Shown here: in pieces, positions 39,816 through 46,576 of the stretch
Numbering within the stretch: the stretch's first letter is position 1
Layout of the letters: each line of letters starts with the position of its first letter
Source of the DNA: Kingdonia uniflora
Taxonomy: Eukaryota > Streptophyta > Magnoliopsida > Ranunculales > Circaeasteraceae
Direction of reading: 5' to 3'
DNA length: 64,000 nucleotides
Assembly: GCA_014058105.1 (NCBI GenBank)
Contig: JACGCM010001390.1
Span: forward strand, 310,001-374,000
Notes under the pieces: generated by a model
Databases searched by the model: none
The model's input: only the letters and a program-made list of their open reading frames with translations
Told to the model about the DNA's origin: nothing
Position numbers and translations under genes: made by a program

Positions 39816-39902
39816 GTACCTGAGAACTTCGTTTTCTCTCTCGACTTCACTGACCTCCGCGAAGAAGTTTTTGAGGAGAAGATCGTCTTCCGTGTCGCCC
39901 AT
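15779..39902 (-). CDS. DNAJC8/SPF31-like J-domain protein, 244 aa, nine exons over 24 kb
   Basis: Coding exons, 5' to 3' on minus: 39902-39820, 37033-36943, 36857-36797, 33792-33715, 30779-30706, 21708-21595, 21503-21396, 15991-15953, 15865-15779. Every boundary is GT-AG and the phases join into one 735-nt frame ending in TAA. The protein starts [14 protein letters not shown]. It has a J domain (about residues 36-92) with the HPD triad at 64-66, followed by [14 protein letters not shown] long charged, coiled-coil tail then holds [10 protein letters not shown] and SSWRDFKK, ending YVQRPVKRG. This architecture and length match DNAJC8 (SPF31), a nuclear, spliceosome-associated J protein; a role in splicing is known of the family, not shown here. 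Introns 2, 6 and 8 are 85-91 bp; introns 1, 3, 4, 5 and 7 are 2.8-9.0 kb and mostly hold transposon debris. No exon is damaged, so the gene is probably active. Confidence 0.93.
16944..19682 (-). mobile_element. 5'-truncated L1-type LINE in intron 7
   Basis: On the minus strand the insert ends in an A-run (T-run at about 16944-16953) and is flanked by a perfect 16-bp direct repeat at 16928-16943 and 19683-19698. This is the signature of target-primed reverse transcription. About 2.7 kb remains, so the endonuclease and ORF1 are lost to 5' truncation. What is left is the reverse transcriptase and the zf-RVT tail. The insert lies in intron 7 of the J-protein gene in the same orientation as that gene. 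Confidence 0.9.
17266..19731 (-). pseudogene. LINE reverse transcriptase and zf-RVT domain, broken
   Basis: The minus strand gives, in order, pre-RT and finger sequence with [12 protein letters not shown] (about 19.3 kb); palm sequence with [31 protein letters not shown] and [13 protein letters not shown]; and the catalytic box as FADDTLMF (about 18.7 kb). After it come [11 protein letters not shown] and a zinc-binding reverse-transcriptase domain with [16 protein letters not shown] and [15 protein letters not shown] (about 17.3-17.7 kb). Frames shift near 19.05, 18.55 and 18.3 kb and several stops occur, so the protein is not made. The open frame reaches a few bases beyond the LINE's 5' truncation point at 19682 by chance. 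Confidence 0.85.
19699..21395. other. Remainder of intron 7, unassigned
   Basis: This continues the sequence that was split by the LINE. A TATATAAG box occurs at about 19871 on the plus strand without a gene behind it. A minus-strand frame at 20273-20554 reads as well-mixed protein ([18 protein letters not shown]) but I cannot place it; it may be a small host-gene or transposon remnant. Confidence 0.3.
21709..23910. other. Part of intron 5, unassigned repeats
   Basis: No intact gene is present. 22490-22560 is an unusually GC-rich patch (runs of GGGG and CCCCGCC) in an AT-rich intron, typical of an inserted short repeat. Minus-strand frames at 22723-23034 and 23475-23657 resemble broken transposon coding sequence without a diagnostic motif. 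Confidence 0.3.
23911..24082 (+). repeat. 86-bp tandem duplication, two copies
   Basis: Copies at 23911-23996 and 23997-24082 start GCATCCGTA and end GGGACTGT. They differ at only a few bases (for example AATCTAGAATC against GATCTAGCATC, and TTTCCC against TCTCCC), so the duplication is fairly recent. It lies in intron 5 of the J-protein gene just before the Harbinger element. Confidence 0.9.
25697..27030 (+). pseudogene. PIF/Harbinger DDE transposase, degenerate
   Basis: The N-terminal helix-turn-helix-like part contains [17 protein letters not shown] and [15 protein letters not shown] frameshift near 26110 leads into [18 protein letters not shown] short AT-rich intron (about 26230-26310, GTAAAC...TTATTAG) joins to the catalytic region. 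The three DDE residues can be seen in GALDGAHV (first Asp), [10 protein letters not shown] (second Asp) and [18 protein letters not shown] (Glu). Another frameshift lies between about 26690 and 26760, where the block YHVNEHRGR changes frame. The motif around the middle of the core is scrambled. Family length is about 400-450 residues, close to what is left. Start: ATG at 25697, or the more natural ATG at 25715. Confidence 0.85.
27099..28130 (+). pseudogene. Harbinger ORF1: Myb/SANT-like protein, degenerate
   Basis: After the basic start [11 protein letters not shown] comes a trihelix/Myb-SANT-like domain in pieces: [42 protein letters not shown] and [15 protein letters not shown]. An acidic linker and a C-terminal helical region with [15 protein letters not shown] and [13 protein letters not shown] follow, ending at TGA 28130. 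An intron-like gap (about 27487-27560) splits the Myb domain. In-frame stops (for example near 27168 and TAA near 27885) and a frameshift disable it. In PIF/Harbinger elements the Myb-like protein works with the DDE transposase to reach the nucleus and bind the ends. Confidence 0.8.
28640..29090 (+). mobile_element. Probable LINE 3'-end fragment
   Basis: After the Harbinger end there is sequence ending in CTTTGTACTTTTTTCC...TTAAAACCTTGCTTACCTTGCAAAAAAATATATATA, which resembles the 3'UTR and tail of plant L1 LINEs. No coding motif is left, so this is a weak call. Confidence 0.35.
29700..30480 (+). mobile_element. LINE 3' part with RNase H-like domain, in intron 5
   Basis: Plus-strand frames 29712-30023 and 29930-30136 together give an RVT_3-type RNase H domain as found at the 3' end of plant L1-like elements. 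[20 protein letters not shown] is the DGS/GG entry and the first Asp has been lost. GIAACVGRD and [20 protein letters not shown] follow, the latter containing the last Asp block. One frameshift (near 29960) and a stop at 30136 break it. A pyrimidine-rich 3'UTR with TTGTATTC-like sequence follows to about 30480. It is antisense to the host J-protein gene. Confidence 0.65.
30780..33714. other. Intron 4 of the J-protein gene, unassigned
   Basis: AT-rich, no recognisable coding domain. TTGTTTGG near 31480 and CCAAACAA near 32098 could be the two ends of a 0.6-kb DNA-transposon remnant, but the repeats diverge after 10 bp and no target duplication is seen. Short frames at 31210-31461 and 31994-32326 show no motif. 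Confidence 0.3.
35220..36470 (+). mobile_element. Degenerate LINE reverse transcriptase fragment in intron 3
   Basis: Pieces in different plus frames spell the order of an L1-type reverse transcriptase. [10 protein letters not shown] is the finger box, then FITLIPK-like sequence (35.65 kb) and [15 protein letters not shown] (the DMEKAYDHVSWDF box, about 35.9 kb). A palm stretch follows with [19 protein letters not shown] (about 36.06-36.12 kb) and an LGASIGG remnant. Many stops and frameshifts mark it as old. It is antisense to the host gene; ends and target duplication were not found. 33793-35219, the rest of the intron towards exon 4, shows nothing recognisable. Confidence 0.7.
37830..38870 (+). 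mobile_element. Degenerate LINE reverse transcriptase fragment in intron 1
   Basis: Plus-strand fragments include [15 protein letters not shown] (38.1 kb), [20 protein letters not shown] and [12 protein letters not shown] (38.2 kb). KKPYDMV, the remnant of the KAYD box, and [16 protein letters not shown] (38.5 kb) follow. These are the fingers and palm of an L1-like reverse transcriptase with stops and frameshifts; the catalytic FADD box is not readable. Antisense to the host gene. It differs enough from the intron 3 and intron 7 LINEs in wording of the boxes to be a separate insertion. Confidence 0.65.
39774..39814 (+). repeat. (AG)n microsatellite, 41 nt, at the start of intron 1
   Basis: An uninterrupted AG run begins 5 nt after the exon 1 donor of the J-protein gene. 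In the transcript it reads (CU)20. It is complementary to the GA tract of the 5'UTR at 39911-39930. Confidence 0.95.
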
Positions 39903-39910
39903 CGTCGTCG

Positions 39911-39930
39911 TCTCTCTCTCTCTCTCTCTC
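39911..39930 (+). repeat. (TC)10 microsatellite in the 5'UTR of the J-protein gene
   Basis: In the sense of the gene this is a (GA)10 tract, 8 nt upstream of the ATG. GA-rich leaders are common in plants. Its complement follows exon 1. Confidence 0.9.
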
Positions 39931-40385
39931 TTCTCCAGTTAGAGCAGTATCAGCAGTAGCCTCAATACCTGAATTTCAAGCCTGCTGGTTGAGTTTAAAG
40001 GTTGAAGCTGCGCGCAGCGCGCATCAGGTTTATGGACCTGAAACATTTCGGTATCTAATGTGTCCGACGATTTTAAACAAGTTACCAGGCGCATAAGGCT
40101 TATGCGCCCCATGGACTGACTGTAACTACAAGCATATAAATCTTCTTCTCTTCTTCCTCCGCATTACATCTCCCTCCATTAAAACAAAATACAAAATACA
40201 AAATACAAAATACAAAACACAAAACATGTGATATTCAAACACCAAACACAAAATAGCATTCAAGCACCGACAACATTATTAAAGCACCATATTGAAAGGC
40301 GAAATTAGAATTGTTACATCCAAAATTGTCTTAAAACCCCGTTAATTAGCGACTACTATTTAAAGTTCAAAAAAACCCTGATAAA
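39931..40385 (-). promoter_or_regulatory. Leader and promoter region of the J-protein gene
   Basis: This is the only space between the J-protein ATG and the next minus-strand gene's stop codon, so the promoter must lie here. No TATA box is visible on the minus strand. Three inverted repeats are packed into 100 bp: TGCGCGC-A-GCGCGCA (40009-40023), CAGGT-TTATGG-ACCTG (40025-40040) and a perfect 10-bp stem GGCGCATAAG-G-CTTATGCGCC (40088-40108). The second and third share a GCGCAT-AGG-TTATG core, so they look like repeated sites. Further out is a CAAAATA tandem run (about 40187-40230). Confidence 0.45.
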
Positions 40386-40676
40386 CTACCTAATCACGCT
40401 TGATTGACATCTTCTCTGAGAAAATACATAATTGATAGGTAGCCCGCCCCGAACTCTAACTCCCTTGCTCTGAGGCCTACCTCCCTGAGGTTTAGGTTTC
40501 AATGGTCCGACTTCGTCCTCAAATGACAGATGAACACCCTACAGTAATAAATAATTTACTTTAATTGGCAGCATTAAACCTCGCAATTTAATTGAAAGTG
40601 ATATTAGAGCAAAAACAAGACTTACATATGCCTTGTAAACAAAATTAGTGATGAGATTAAGTTGAGCAGTTGTAGT
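40386..40676 (-). CDS. Last two exons of an unrecognised minus-strand gene, cut by a repeat
   Basis: Exon 40676-40626 (17 codons, TTTAQLNLITNFVYKAY) ends in a good donor, TAT|GTAAGTC. The next exon, 40538-40386, follows a good acceptor, CTGTAG|GG, and gives 50 residues and a TAG stop. It starts GVHLSFEDEVGPLKPKPQGG and then turns basic (RPQSKGVRVRGG). Phases agree, splice sites are strong and there are no breaks, so this looks like a genuine gene end, though I do not recognise the protein. The upstream exon is open right up to 40676, where the TGTAATAGCC repeat begins. The gene has therefore lost, or been separated from, its 5' part by the insertion. No matching continuation was found at the far sides of the inserted elements. 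Confidence 0.5.
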
Positions 40677-41192
40677 TGTAATAGCCTAATTCCGGGATTT
40701 GGACTTAACTTTTACGCCAGATGTAATCAGAACGCTAATAATAACTAACACAAAAGTTTAGCGTGGAAAACCTTTGAATATGTTAAAAATCACGACCTCT
40801 CTTGAGGATTTTAGAAAAAGAGAGATGTCATTGAGAATGTTAGCTATTACAAGATGTTATGTAGAAACTTTCTTGATCGGGTAAAAAGTCCTCCTTCATC
40901 ATGAATTCTCTGATTATATTTATAAGTCTTATAATATGACCGTTTGACGACTATTAAGATTCTTGATGACGGACGTTACAAAATATATGTTAGATACTCT
41001 TTGACCAGATTGTGTAACGGATTGATCATGCTTGTATTGTAACGGCTATATTGATGATGTTGTGCATGTTGACTCGAACTGTTGATGTAGAGGTCGAATA
41101 TTGAATATCGGATACATCTTTAATAGTGTTTTGTGTATGTTGAAGAGTTCGAAGATGAAGCATGAGTCTGAGATACAAAATAGGTTATTACA
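40677..41192. repeat. TGTAAT...ATTACA repeat, copy 1 (516 bp), LTR-like
   Basis: It starts TGTAATAGCCTAATT and ends in the near inverse (AAATAGGTTATTACA). It is homologous along its length to 43893-44455. Shared landmarks include CCTTTGAATA, TCTTATAATATGACCGTTTG and GAGTCTGAG. Homology with copy 2 continues about 60 bp past the 3' end (CTCTCAACCAAAAGCACGAGGAG against CTCTCAAGCAATAGTACGAGTAG), as expected if each copy is an LTR followed by the start of an internal region. A third partial piece (about 41341-41440) repeats the last part. Confidence 0.65.
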
Positions 41193-41719
41193 AGACGGCT
41201 CTCAACCAAAAGCACGAGGAGTATCATGGACGAGTGGTGTTGGTTGAAATCGTGTTGTATTTGCTTATTGATGTTGCTGTCTTATTTCTTACAATGTCAC
41301 GTGCTCTGTTGGTAAGGTCGAAAGTTTATATGTTGGTCGAAGATGATGTATGAGTCTGAGATACGGAATAAGGCACTACAACATCCCCCTCTCAGCCAAC
41401 AGTACGAGAAACCTTATGGGCGAGTGGTGTTGGTTGAGAAGTATCATTAATGTTGCAGTTAATATCTTAAAATCATTTCTAATGTATATTCATGAGTATC
41501 TGTTTGTGGCTTTTGGGTCTCCGAGAACCAATGGTTCTAGTCAATGATGTTTGTATGGGAAATCCTTCTGACTTTAGGAATTTGAATAGTCGGCTTTGAA
41601 TGCTGCTTACAGTATAAAAGGCATTCTAAGATGAGTGTGAAGAACCAAGTCTTCGTCTCTAATTTTCTTCTCTTCTATTCTTGTTTCTATATTTGAAAAA
41701 CTTGTAACTGTTTAAGAGG

Positions 41720-41899
41720 ATGGTGACTACCAGGAACCAATCTCGAGAGTCTAGGATTTGTAGAAAAATGGAGGAATTGCGTATCTGGTGGTACTTTGGA
41801 TACCAACATCTGCATCTGCCGACACCAATTCCTGTGTCGCCTACCTATTACCGCATGTCTTATGAAGAAGTGATGGAGGCAGGGGATGATTATTATTAG
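41720..41899 (+). CDS. Small ORF, 59 aa, unknown
   Basis: ATG at 41720, stop TAG at 41897-41899. The protein starts MVTTRNQSRESRICRKMEEL and contains WWYFGYQHLHLPTPIPVSP. Its opening resembles that of the 115-residue ORF 1 kb downstream (MVRTYSQRTYQ...), so the two may be related reading frames of the element between the two LTR-like repeats. No known domain. Confidence 0.3.
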   Translation: MVTTRNQSRESRICRKMEELRIWWYFGYQHLHLPTPIPVSPTYYRMSYEEVMEAGDDYY

Positions 41900-42720
41900 A
41901 TGGTGTGGTTTCACTATCTGTTGACGTCTGAGACTGAGCGCAAAGTTGATTCAATTTTTCATCTTCTTCCTTGTTGACTGCTGAGAGACACGTCTAACTG
42001 TTACTTGATGTAATGTTGAAAGCAATATGTATATTGTCTAGACTGATTATTGTATCTATAAAGTAATCTATTGGATTTGTTGGGAACATTTTGTTATCTG
42101 TAAAGTATTTTGTAAGAGAAATTTTCGAACTTAATGAAATATCTTCGTTCTGGTATCATGACTCTTTATATCAAACTTGTTTGTACAATTTTCTATTGTA
42201 AAATAGGAGTCTGTAAAATAGGTGTTAGTTGATCATGGGGTGTGATGATGAAAATTGAGCTATAAGGAATTTAGTGTGTATGGTGGTAGACGGTAGTGAT
42301 AGGGAGATTGGAAAAATTAGAGGAGTTCGAAAATGTGATAAAGAGAAGTAGAGAATTTTTGTAAGATGATTGGGTTTATGGATAAAGATATATGGATTTT
42401 CTGTGACCTGTGTTTTTGAACTGGATAAAGAATGTCTCAAACTGTGGAAGGGTTTATAGGTACCACCGCTGGACTTGCATAACTTTGTATGCTGCCATCT
42501 GCATGTTTGTGCGTATAAAATCTGAGGAGATACTTTATAATATGAAAACAATGACATGTCCCAATATTCTGGATCTTATGTTGATCTTTTGCTGTTCCAT
42601 GAACTTTTAAAAATATATCCCTCAACAAAATTAATGGTGGTTATAAAGTAGTGATTCTTGGCTAGTATGACTTGTATCTTCTGCAAAGATAATTTTGCTA
42701 TGGAGGTATTGTGATTAACC

Positions 42721-43068
42721 ATGGTAAGGACTTATTCTCAACGTACTTATCAGGCAGTAGATGGTCGGTTTTATATCAAGGTTGTTGAACTTCGTGAGCA
42801 ATATTTTTGTCGATTGCCTTATGATGTTATTTTACCGGAATGGCCATTGAATCTGACCGGACTAGATGATGAAGGTAAGCGTGCAGAGTATGATTGTTTT
42901 TTCTGGTGCGATGTGCTTCGTAGGTTACTGCTGAGTGTCACGGTCTGGAAACTAACTGTTCGGCAGCTTGCGTGTGACAAGATTGTTGAAGAGAATGTAA
43001 GGGCAGCAAGAGGGAAAATAATTATGTGGGGGGAGGCGAATCATCGAGGCTGCTTTAGATGTAACTAG
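42721..43068 (+). CDS. ORF of 115 aa inside the repeat-flanked segment, unknown
   Basis: An intact frame from ATG 42721 to TAG 43066-43068. The composition is normal for protein: MVRTYSQRTYQAVDGRFYIK, then LPYDVILPEWPLNLTGLDD, and a basic tail ending RGCFRCN. It sits between the two TGTAAT repeats in plus orientation. No reverse transcriptase, integrase or gag motif is visible, so if the segment is a retroelement it is a non-autonomous one. A further short frame (43381-43515) follows. 41900-42720 and 43516-43892 show nothing recognisable. Confidence 0.4.
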   Translation: MVRTYSQRTYQAVDGRFYIKVVELREQYFCRLPYDVILPEWPLNLTGLDDEGKRAEYDCFFWCDVLRRLLLSVTVWKLTVRQLACDKIVEENVRAARGKIIMWGEANHRGCFRCN

Positions 43069-43892
43069 AGGGCTCGATAAGCTCGAAGTGTGAGAGATCG
43101 TAATAAGTAACCTATTTTTAGTATTCTGTGTTGGAACCCAAATAAATGTAAGATGAGGTATAGTTGATGCCTCGATCTGATTGAATAAGAATAAAGTATT
43201 TTGCTTTACTGTTTGTGTACGGATATTGTGGAGGACAGCTGTAGGATTTTAACAACTGTATAAATATCTTCGAATTTTAAATATTGATCTATTTTAGGAA
43301 TGTTGTACGATATTGGTAGAGTATTAAAGAAATGTGATTGGTCGTTTGTATTGCATTGAGGAAGATGTGCAAATTTTGTAATGGCAGACAATAGAGACAG
43401 ATGTGATGATAGTAGACGTTATCATAGAAGTCATGATGATGCTTTTAACCCAAAAAGCGTGCCTGTAGAGACAGTAGGGATGGCTGACGCGTGTCATAAG
43501 GAGCCATCGTTTTGAAAACTGAGGGAGAGTATAAATACTTGTATATCTCTCCCTCATAAATTATCAACAGTTATAGAGAGGGAAAAAAGTGGTGTAACTC
43601 CTATTTCTAAAGAGAGGAGACATTTGAGTTTTGAGTTTGATCTGAGAGGGAAAGGTTCATCGAGTGATATAAGGCATGTGAAAAGCAACGGGAGCGGCCA
43701 TTCTCGGGAAGACGATTGGGTAAAGTGGAAGATTATTGTTCTTCAAGCACAGGTTGGTGGCATATGTCTCTGTTTGATTGATTTGTTGGTACTTAGTAAT
43801 ATGTATATATATCTTTTTGGGTTGATGGGTACAGGAGTTTGATAATATAGGGGGTGAAGATCTTTGAATGCGTGATGATAGAATTATGTTGT

Positions 43893-44455
43893 TGTAATGG
43901 CCTAATTCTGGGATTCGAACTTAACATTTACACCAAATGTGTCTAGAACGTTCAAGAACAGTAAGCAATAATCAACAAGATAATTTAGCGTAAAACCTTT
44001 GAATAGGTTAAAAACCATGACCTGTATTGAGGATTTTGAGAAAGAGAAGATGATCTTATTGAAGTTGTTGACTTATTATAATGAGCACTCTGAGTATATG
44101 GAGTTTCGGAGTAGGGATTCCTCTGTATAGAATTATTGTCTTTAATCTATAGTTCTGGTTCTATTTATAGGTCTTATAATATGACCGTTTGATGACCATT
44201 AATATTCTTAATGGTGGACATTACAAAGTGTATGTAAGATATTCTTTGGCCAGATAGTGTAATGTTTTGACCTCTGTTGTTGTACAACGTCTCTATTTGA
44301 TGACTGTACACTTGCATAAATCGAACTGCTGTTGTGGAGGTTGAAAGGGATGACTCAAACTGAGGAATATTAAACATGATTTTAGTAATATTTCCTGTAT
44401 GCTGATGAGGTCGAGGATGAGATTTTGAGTCTGAGCTATGAAATAAGCTATTACA
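43893..44455. repeat. TGTAAT...ATTACA repeat, copy 2 (563 bp), LTR-like
   Basis: Same family as 40677-41192, with ends TGTAATGGCCTAATT and AAATAAGCTATTACA. On the minus strand it contains a TATAAATA box (in CTATTTATAGG read on plus, about 44161-44171). The two copies are clearly diverged, so not a recent pair. The high-coordinate flank matches that of copy 1 and leads directly into the coiled-coil gene. Confidence 0.65.
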
Positions 44456-44520
44456 GGACAACTCTCAAGCAATAGTACGAGTAGCATCAGGGATGAGTGG
44501 TATTGGCTGGGAAAAGCTCA

Positions 44521-45520
44521 ATGAAGAGTAAACAACATGAGGAAGGGGGTAGTTCTCAAACTAATCCTCATGCTGCGGCCAAGATGAAAGAGCTAGAGCT
44601 AAAATACTGTCATATGGCTGGGACGGACCCGAAGCAGCTCGATGATAAGTATTACGAACATACTTTTGCGGTATGTGTTTGAAATTGTTAATTATCTTTC
44701 TATTCGGACTAAAAGTTATTATGCTGAATTTGTCTTTGTGTATTTTTATACTGGAAGTTCTCAATGATGTTGAAGGGGGCAACAAAGTGTCTGGACAAGA
44801 GGAGCCAGGAGTTCGGGTCTCTTATGGTGAAGTTTGATGCTCAATCGGCTCGTATGAAGGAGCTTGAGACTGAACTTAAGTTAGAGAAAGAGAAGAGAGC
44901 TGATACGAAAGCGGCTGCAGAGTTCACAGAAAAGTATAAAGAGCTGGCGAGGCATGATGACCTTATGTCAAAATCAGTCAAAATACTTTTAGTGGAAAAA
45001 GATCACTTCGTCCAATCTTATTATGATTTTGGATTGAGTGAAGCTGATGTGGAGCTAGGCCGGACTGGTAGATATGGTAAAATAGTTTTTCCTGCAGAGG
45101 TTACGGAGGAAGTGATGGTTGATGCCGTTGTTTATCTTAAGAAAATGTTGGATCTTCTACCAGGAAGTACTGACCCAATCCGATCGACTAAAAAAATGTT
45201 GGATCCTCTATCGGAACATACTAATCCAGCCCATCCTGTTGGGAAAACATTGGAACCTCTATCAGAGGTAGAAATCAAGAAGAATCTCTAAACGTTCTGT
45301 GACATTCTCTTTTGATTTTATACAACTCACTTGATTTGGATGTGATTGTATTATATATCGTCGTACACTGTTGATGCTTTGAGATATGCTCTTTTTGAAT
45401 ATTTGTATGACAACAAGATATTTGTAATCTATGTAGGAGATAGAGCGATTGAGAAAAACTAATTCCAAACTGGAGAGATCGTTGAGTAGAGCGAGGGATT
45501 CTATGGCTCGTATTCAACAG
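44521..45520 (+). CDS. Three-exon coiled-coil protein, gag-like/plant-mobile type, unknown
   Basis: Exons 44521-44670, 44758-45267 and 45437-45520 join in phase 0 with good donors (GCG|GTATGTG, GAG|GTAGAA, CAG|GTACTT) and AG acceptors. The protein begins MKSKQHEEGGSSQTNPHAAA. It forms a long charged coiled coil (FDAQSARMKELETELKLEKE), then a globular stretch (VQSYYDFGLSEADVEL) and a threefold 15-20-residue repeat around KKMLDLLPGSTDPIRS and KKMLDPLSEHTNPAHP. It ends with another helix (EIERLRKTNSKLERSLSRAR). Beyond 45520 similar sequence goes on to about 45960 but with many stops. Such coiled-coil proteins accompany plant retrotransposons, and the Tat element next door carries one antisense; I infer a transposon origin. 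A domesticated host gene is the alternative. Confidence 0.45.
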
Positions 45521-46030
45521 GTACTTAATTAAACTGAATATGAGAGAATGCAATCTAAGTTTAATTCTTAGAAAACGTTTAAGGAATTATATAACCTCCA
45601 GTGTTGATATGCTAAGTTAAAAATAAATAGGGACGAGGTGTTAAAAAGGGAAGAAGAAAGGGGGGTATTTGTTTGAAAACCAAAAGAGTTGACTTGTTTT
45701 AATGACCCGAGTGATAAGGCTAGGTGTCAAAGTATGTTGATAGCTCTAATATTGTATTTCGAGGTCGAAGTAGATAGTGAACGGGGTTTAAAAGAAGCTT
45801 ATGTAGAGTTTTAAAAGAAAGAGGTATAGTTTCGGACCCAGCTCGAGTTATGTTTTTAGCTTAAGAAGCACGTAATCGTCATAGTTTAGAGGCGAGAAAG
45901 TATTATGCTCGAACTGGTGTGTCTGTTGTATGGGGCAATGTTGAATCTTTATCTGATGCATTTGGCTTTATATAGGATTGGAGGGATATGAGAATTGTAT
46001 TTTTCAGGATAAGAAAAGAGTAAATAAAGG

Positions 46031-46513
46031 TATAGTAGCATATTTTCCAGATTCGACAAGAGTAAGCCAGTAAAGTGTAGTCGAAGACAGCCACACCTGA
46101 TCGAAGGCCATCATTCTAGAAGTTACTATATGCCCTCGACTTGCCAAAAGTAACCATTGAAGCCTAGTCAAGAAAGAACTGTTAGAGATCCGCAAAGTTC
46201 GCCCACTCCCCCGGAATAGGAGACTATTTATTTCTTTTTGTAAAACTGCCTGTATGACTATAAATACATGCAGAGAATATATTTTACAGGACTGCAATCT
46301 CTTACTATCCTTACTTCCAAAACCCAACATCACTCTAAAATGTGTAATAACTAGCATCTTACTGGATTTTACATAAAAATCCTCCTCGAGGTCGTTGTTT
46401 TTCTCAGTCTTTACTGAGTTTCCACGTAAAATCTTATTTTATCTAGCTTTATTCAATTCTCTTTACGAATAAGTATTGACAAAGATTATCCTTCCAGAAA
46501 ACACGTTATTACA
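46031..46513 (+). repeat. 5' LTR of the Tat element
   Basis: It begins TATAGTAGCATATTTTCC and ends GTTATTACA. TATA box TATAAATA lies at 46259-46266. By eye roughly nine bases in ten agree with the 3' LTR, which lacks about 20 bp near 46440-46460 (a TTTATCTAGCTTTATTC stretch). Confidence 0.85.
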
Positions 46514-46533
46514 ATTGGCGTCGTCTGTGGGAA
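46514..46533 (+). promoter_or_regulatory. Primer-binding site of the Tat element
   Basis: ATTGGCGTCGTCTGTGGGAA directly follows the LTR. The TGGCGCCGTCTGTGGGAA form is characteristic of plant Tat/Gypsy elements; here one C has become T. Confidence 0.75.
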
Positions 46534-46576
46534 TTACCACACTTTTTTCACCATCACTGATCTAAACACCATCCGA

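Noticed and set aside
39744..39959. Plus-strand ORF rich in RE dipeptides
   Set aside because: It is produced by the GA microsatellite opposite exon 1 of the J-protein gene.
40009..40023. Helitron hairpin
   Set aside because: The GC palindrome is not followed by CTRR at the right distance on either strand.
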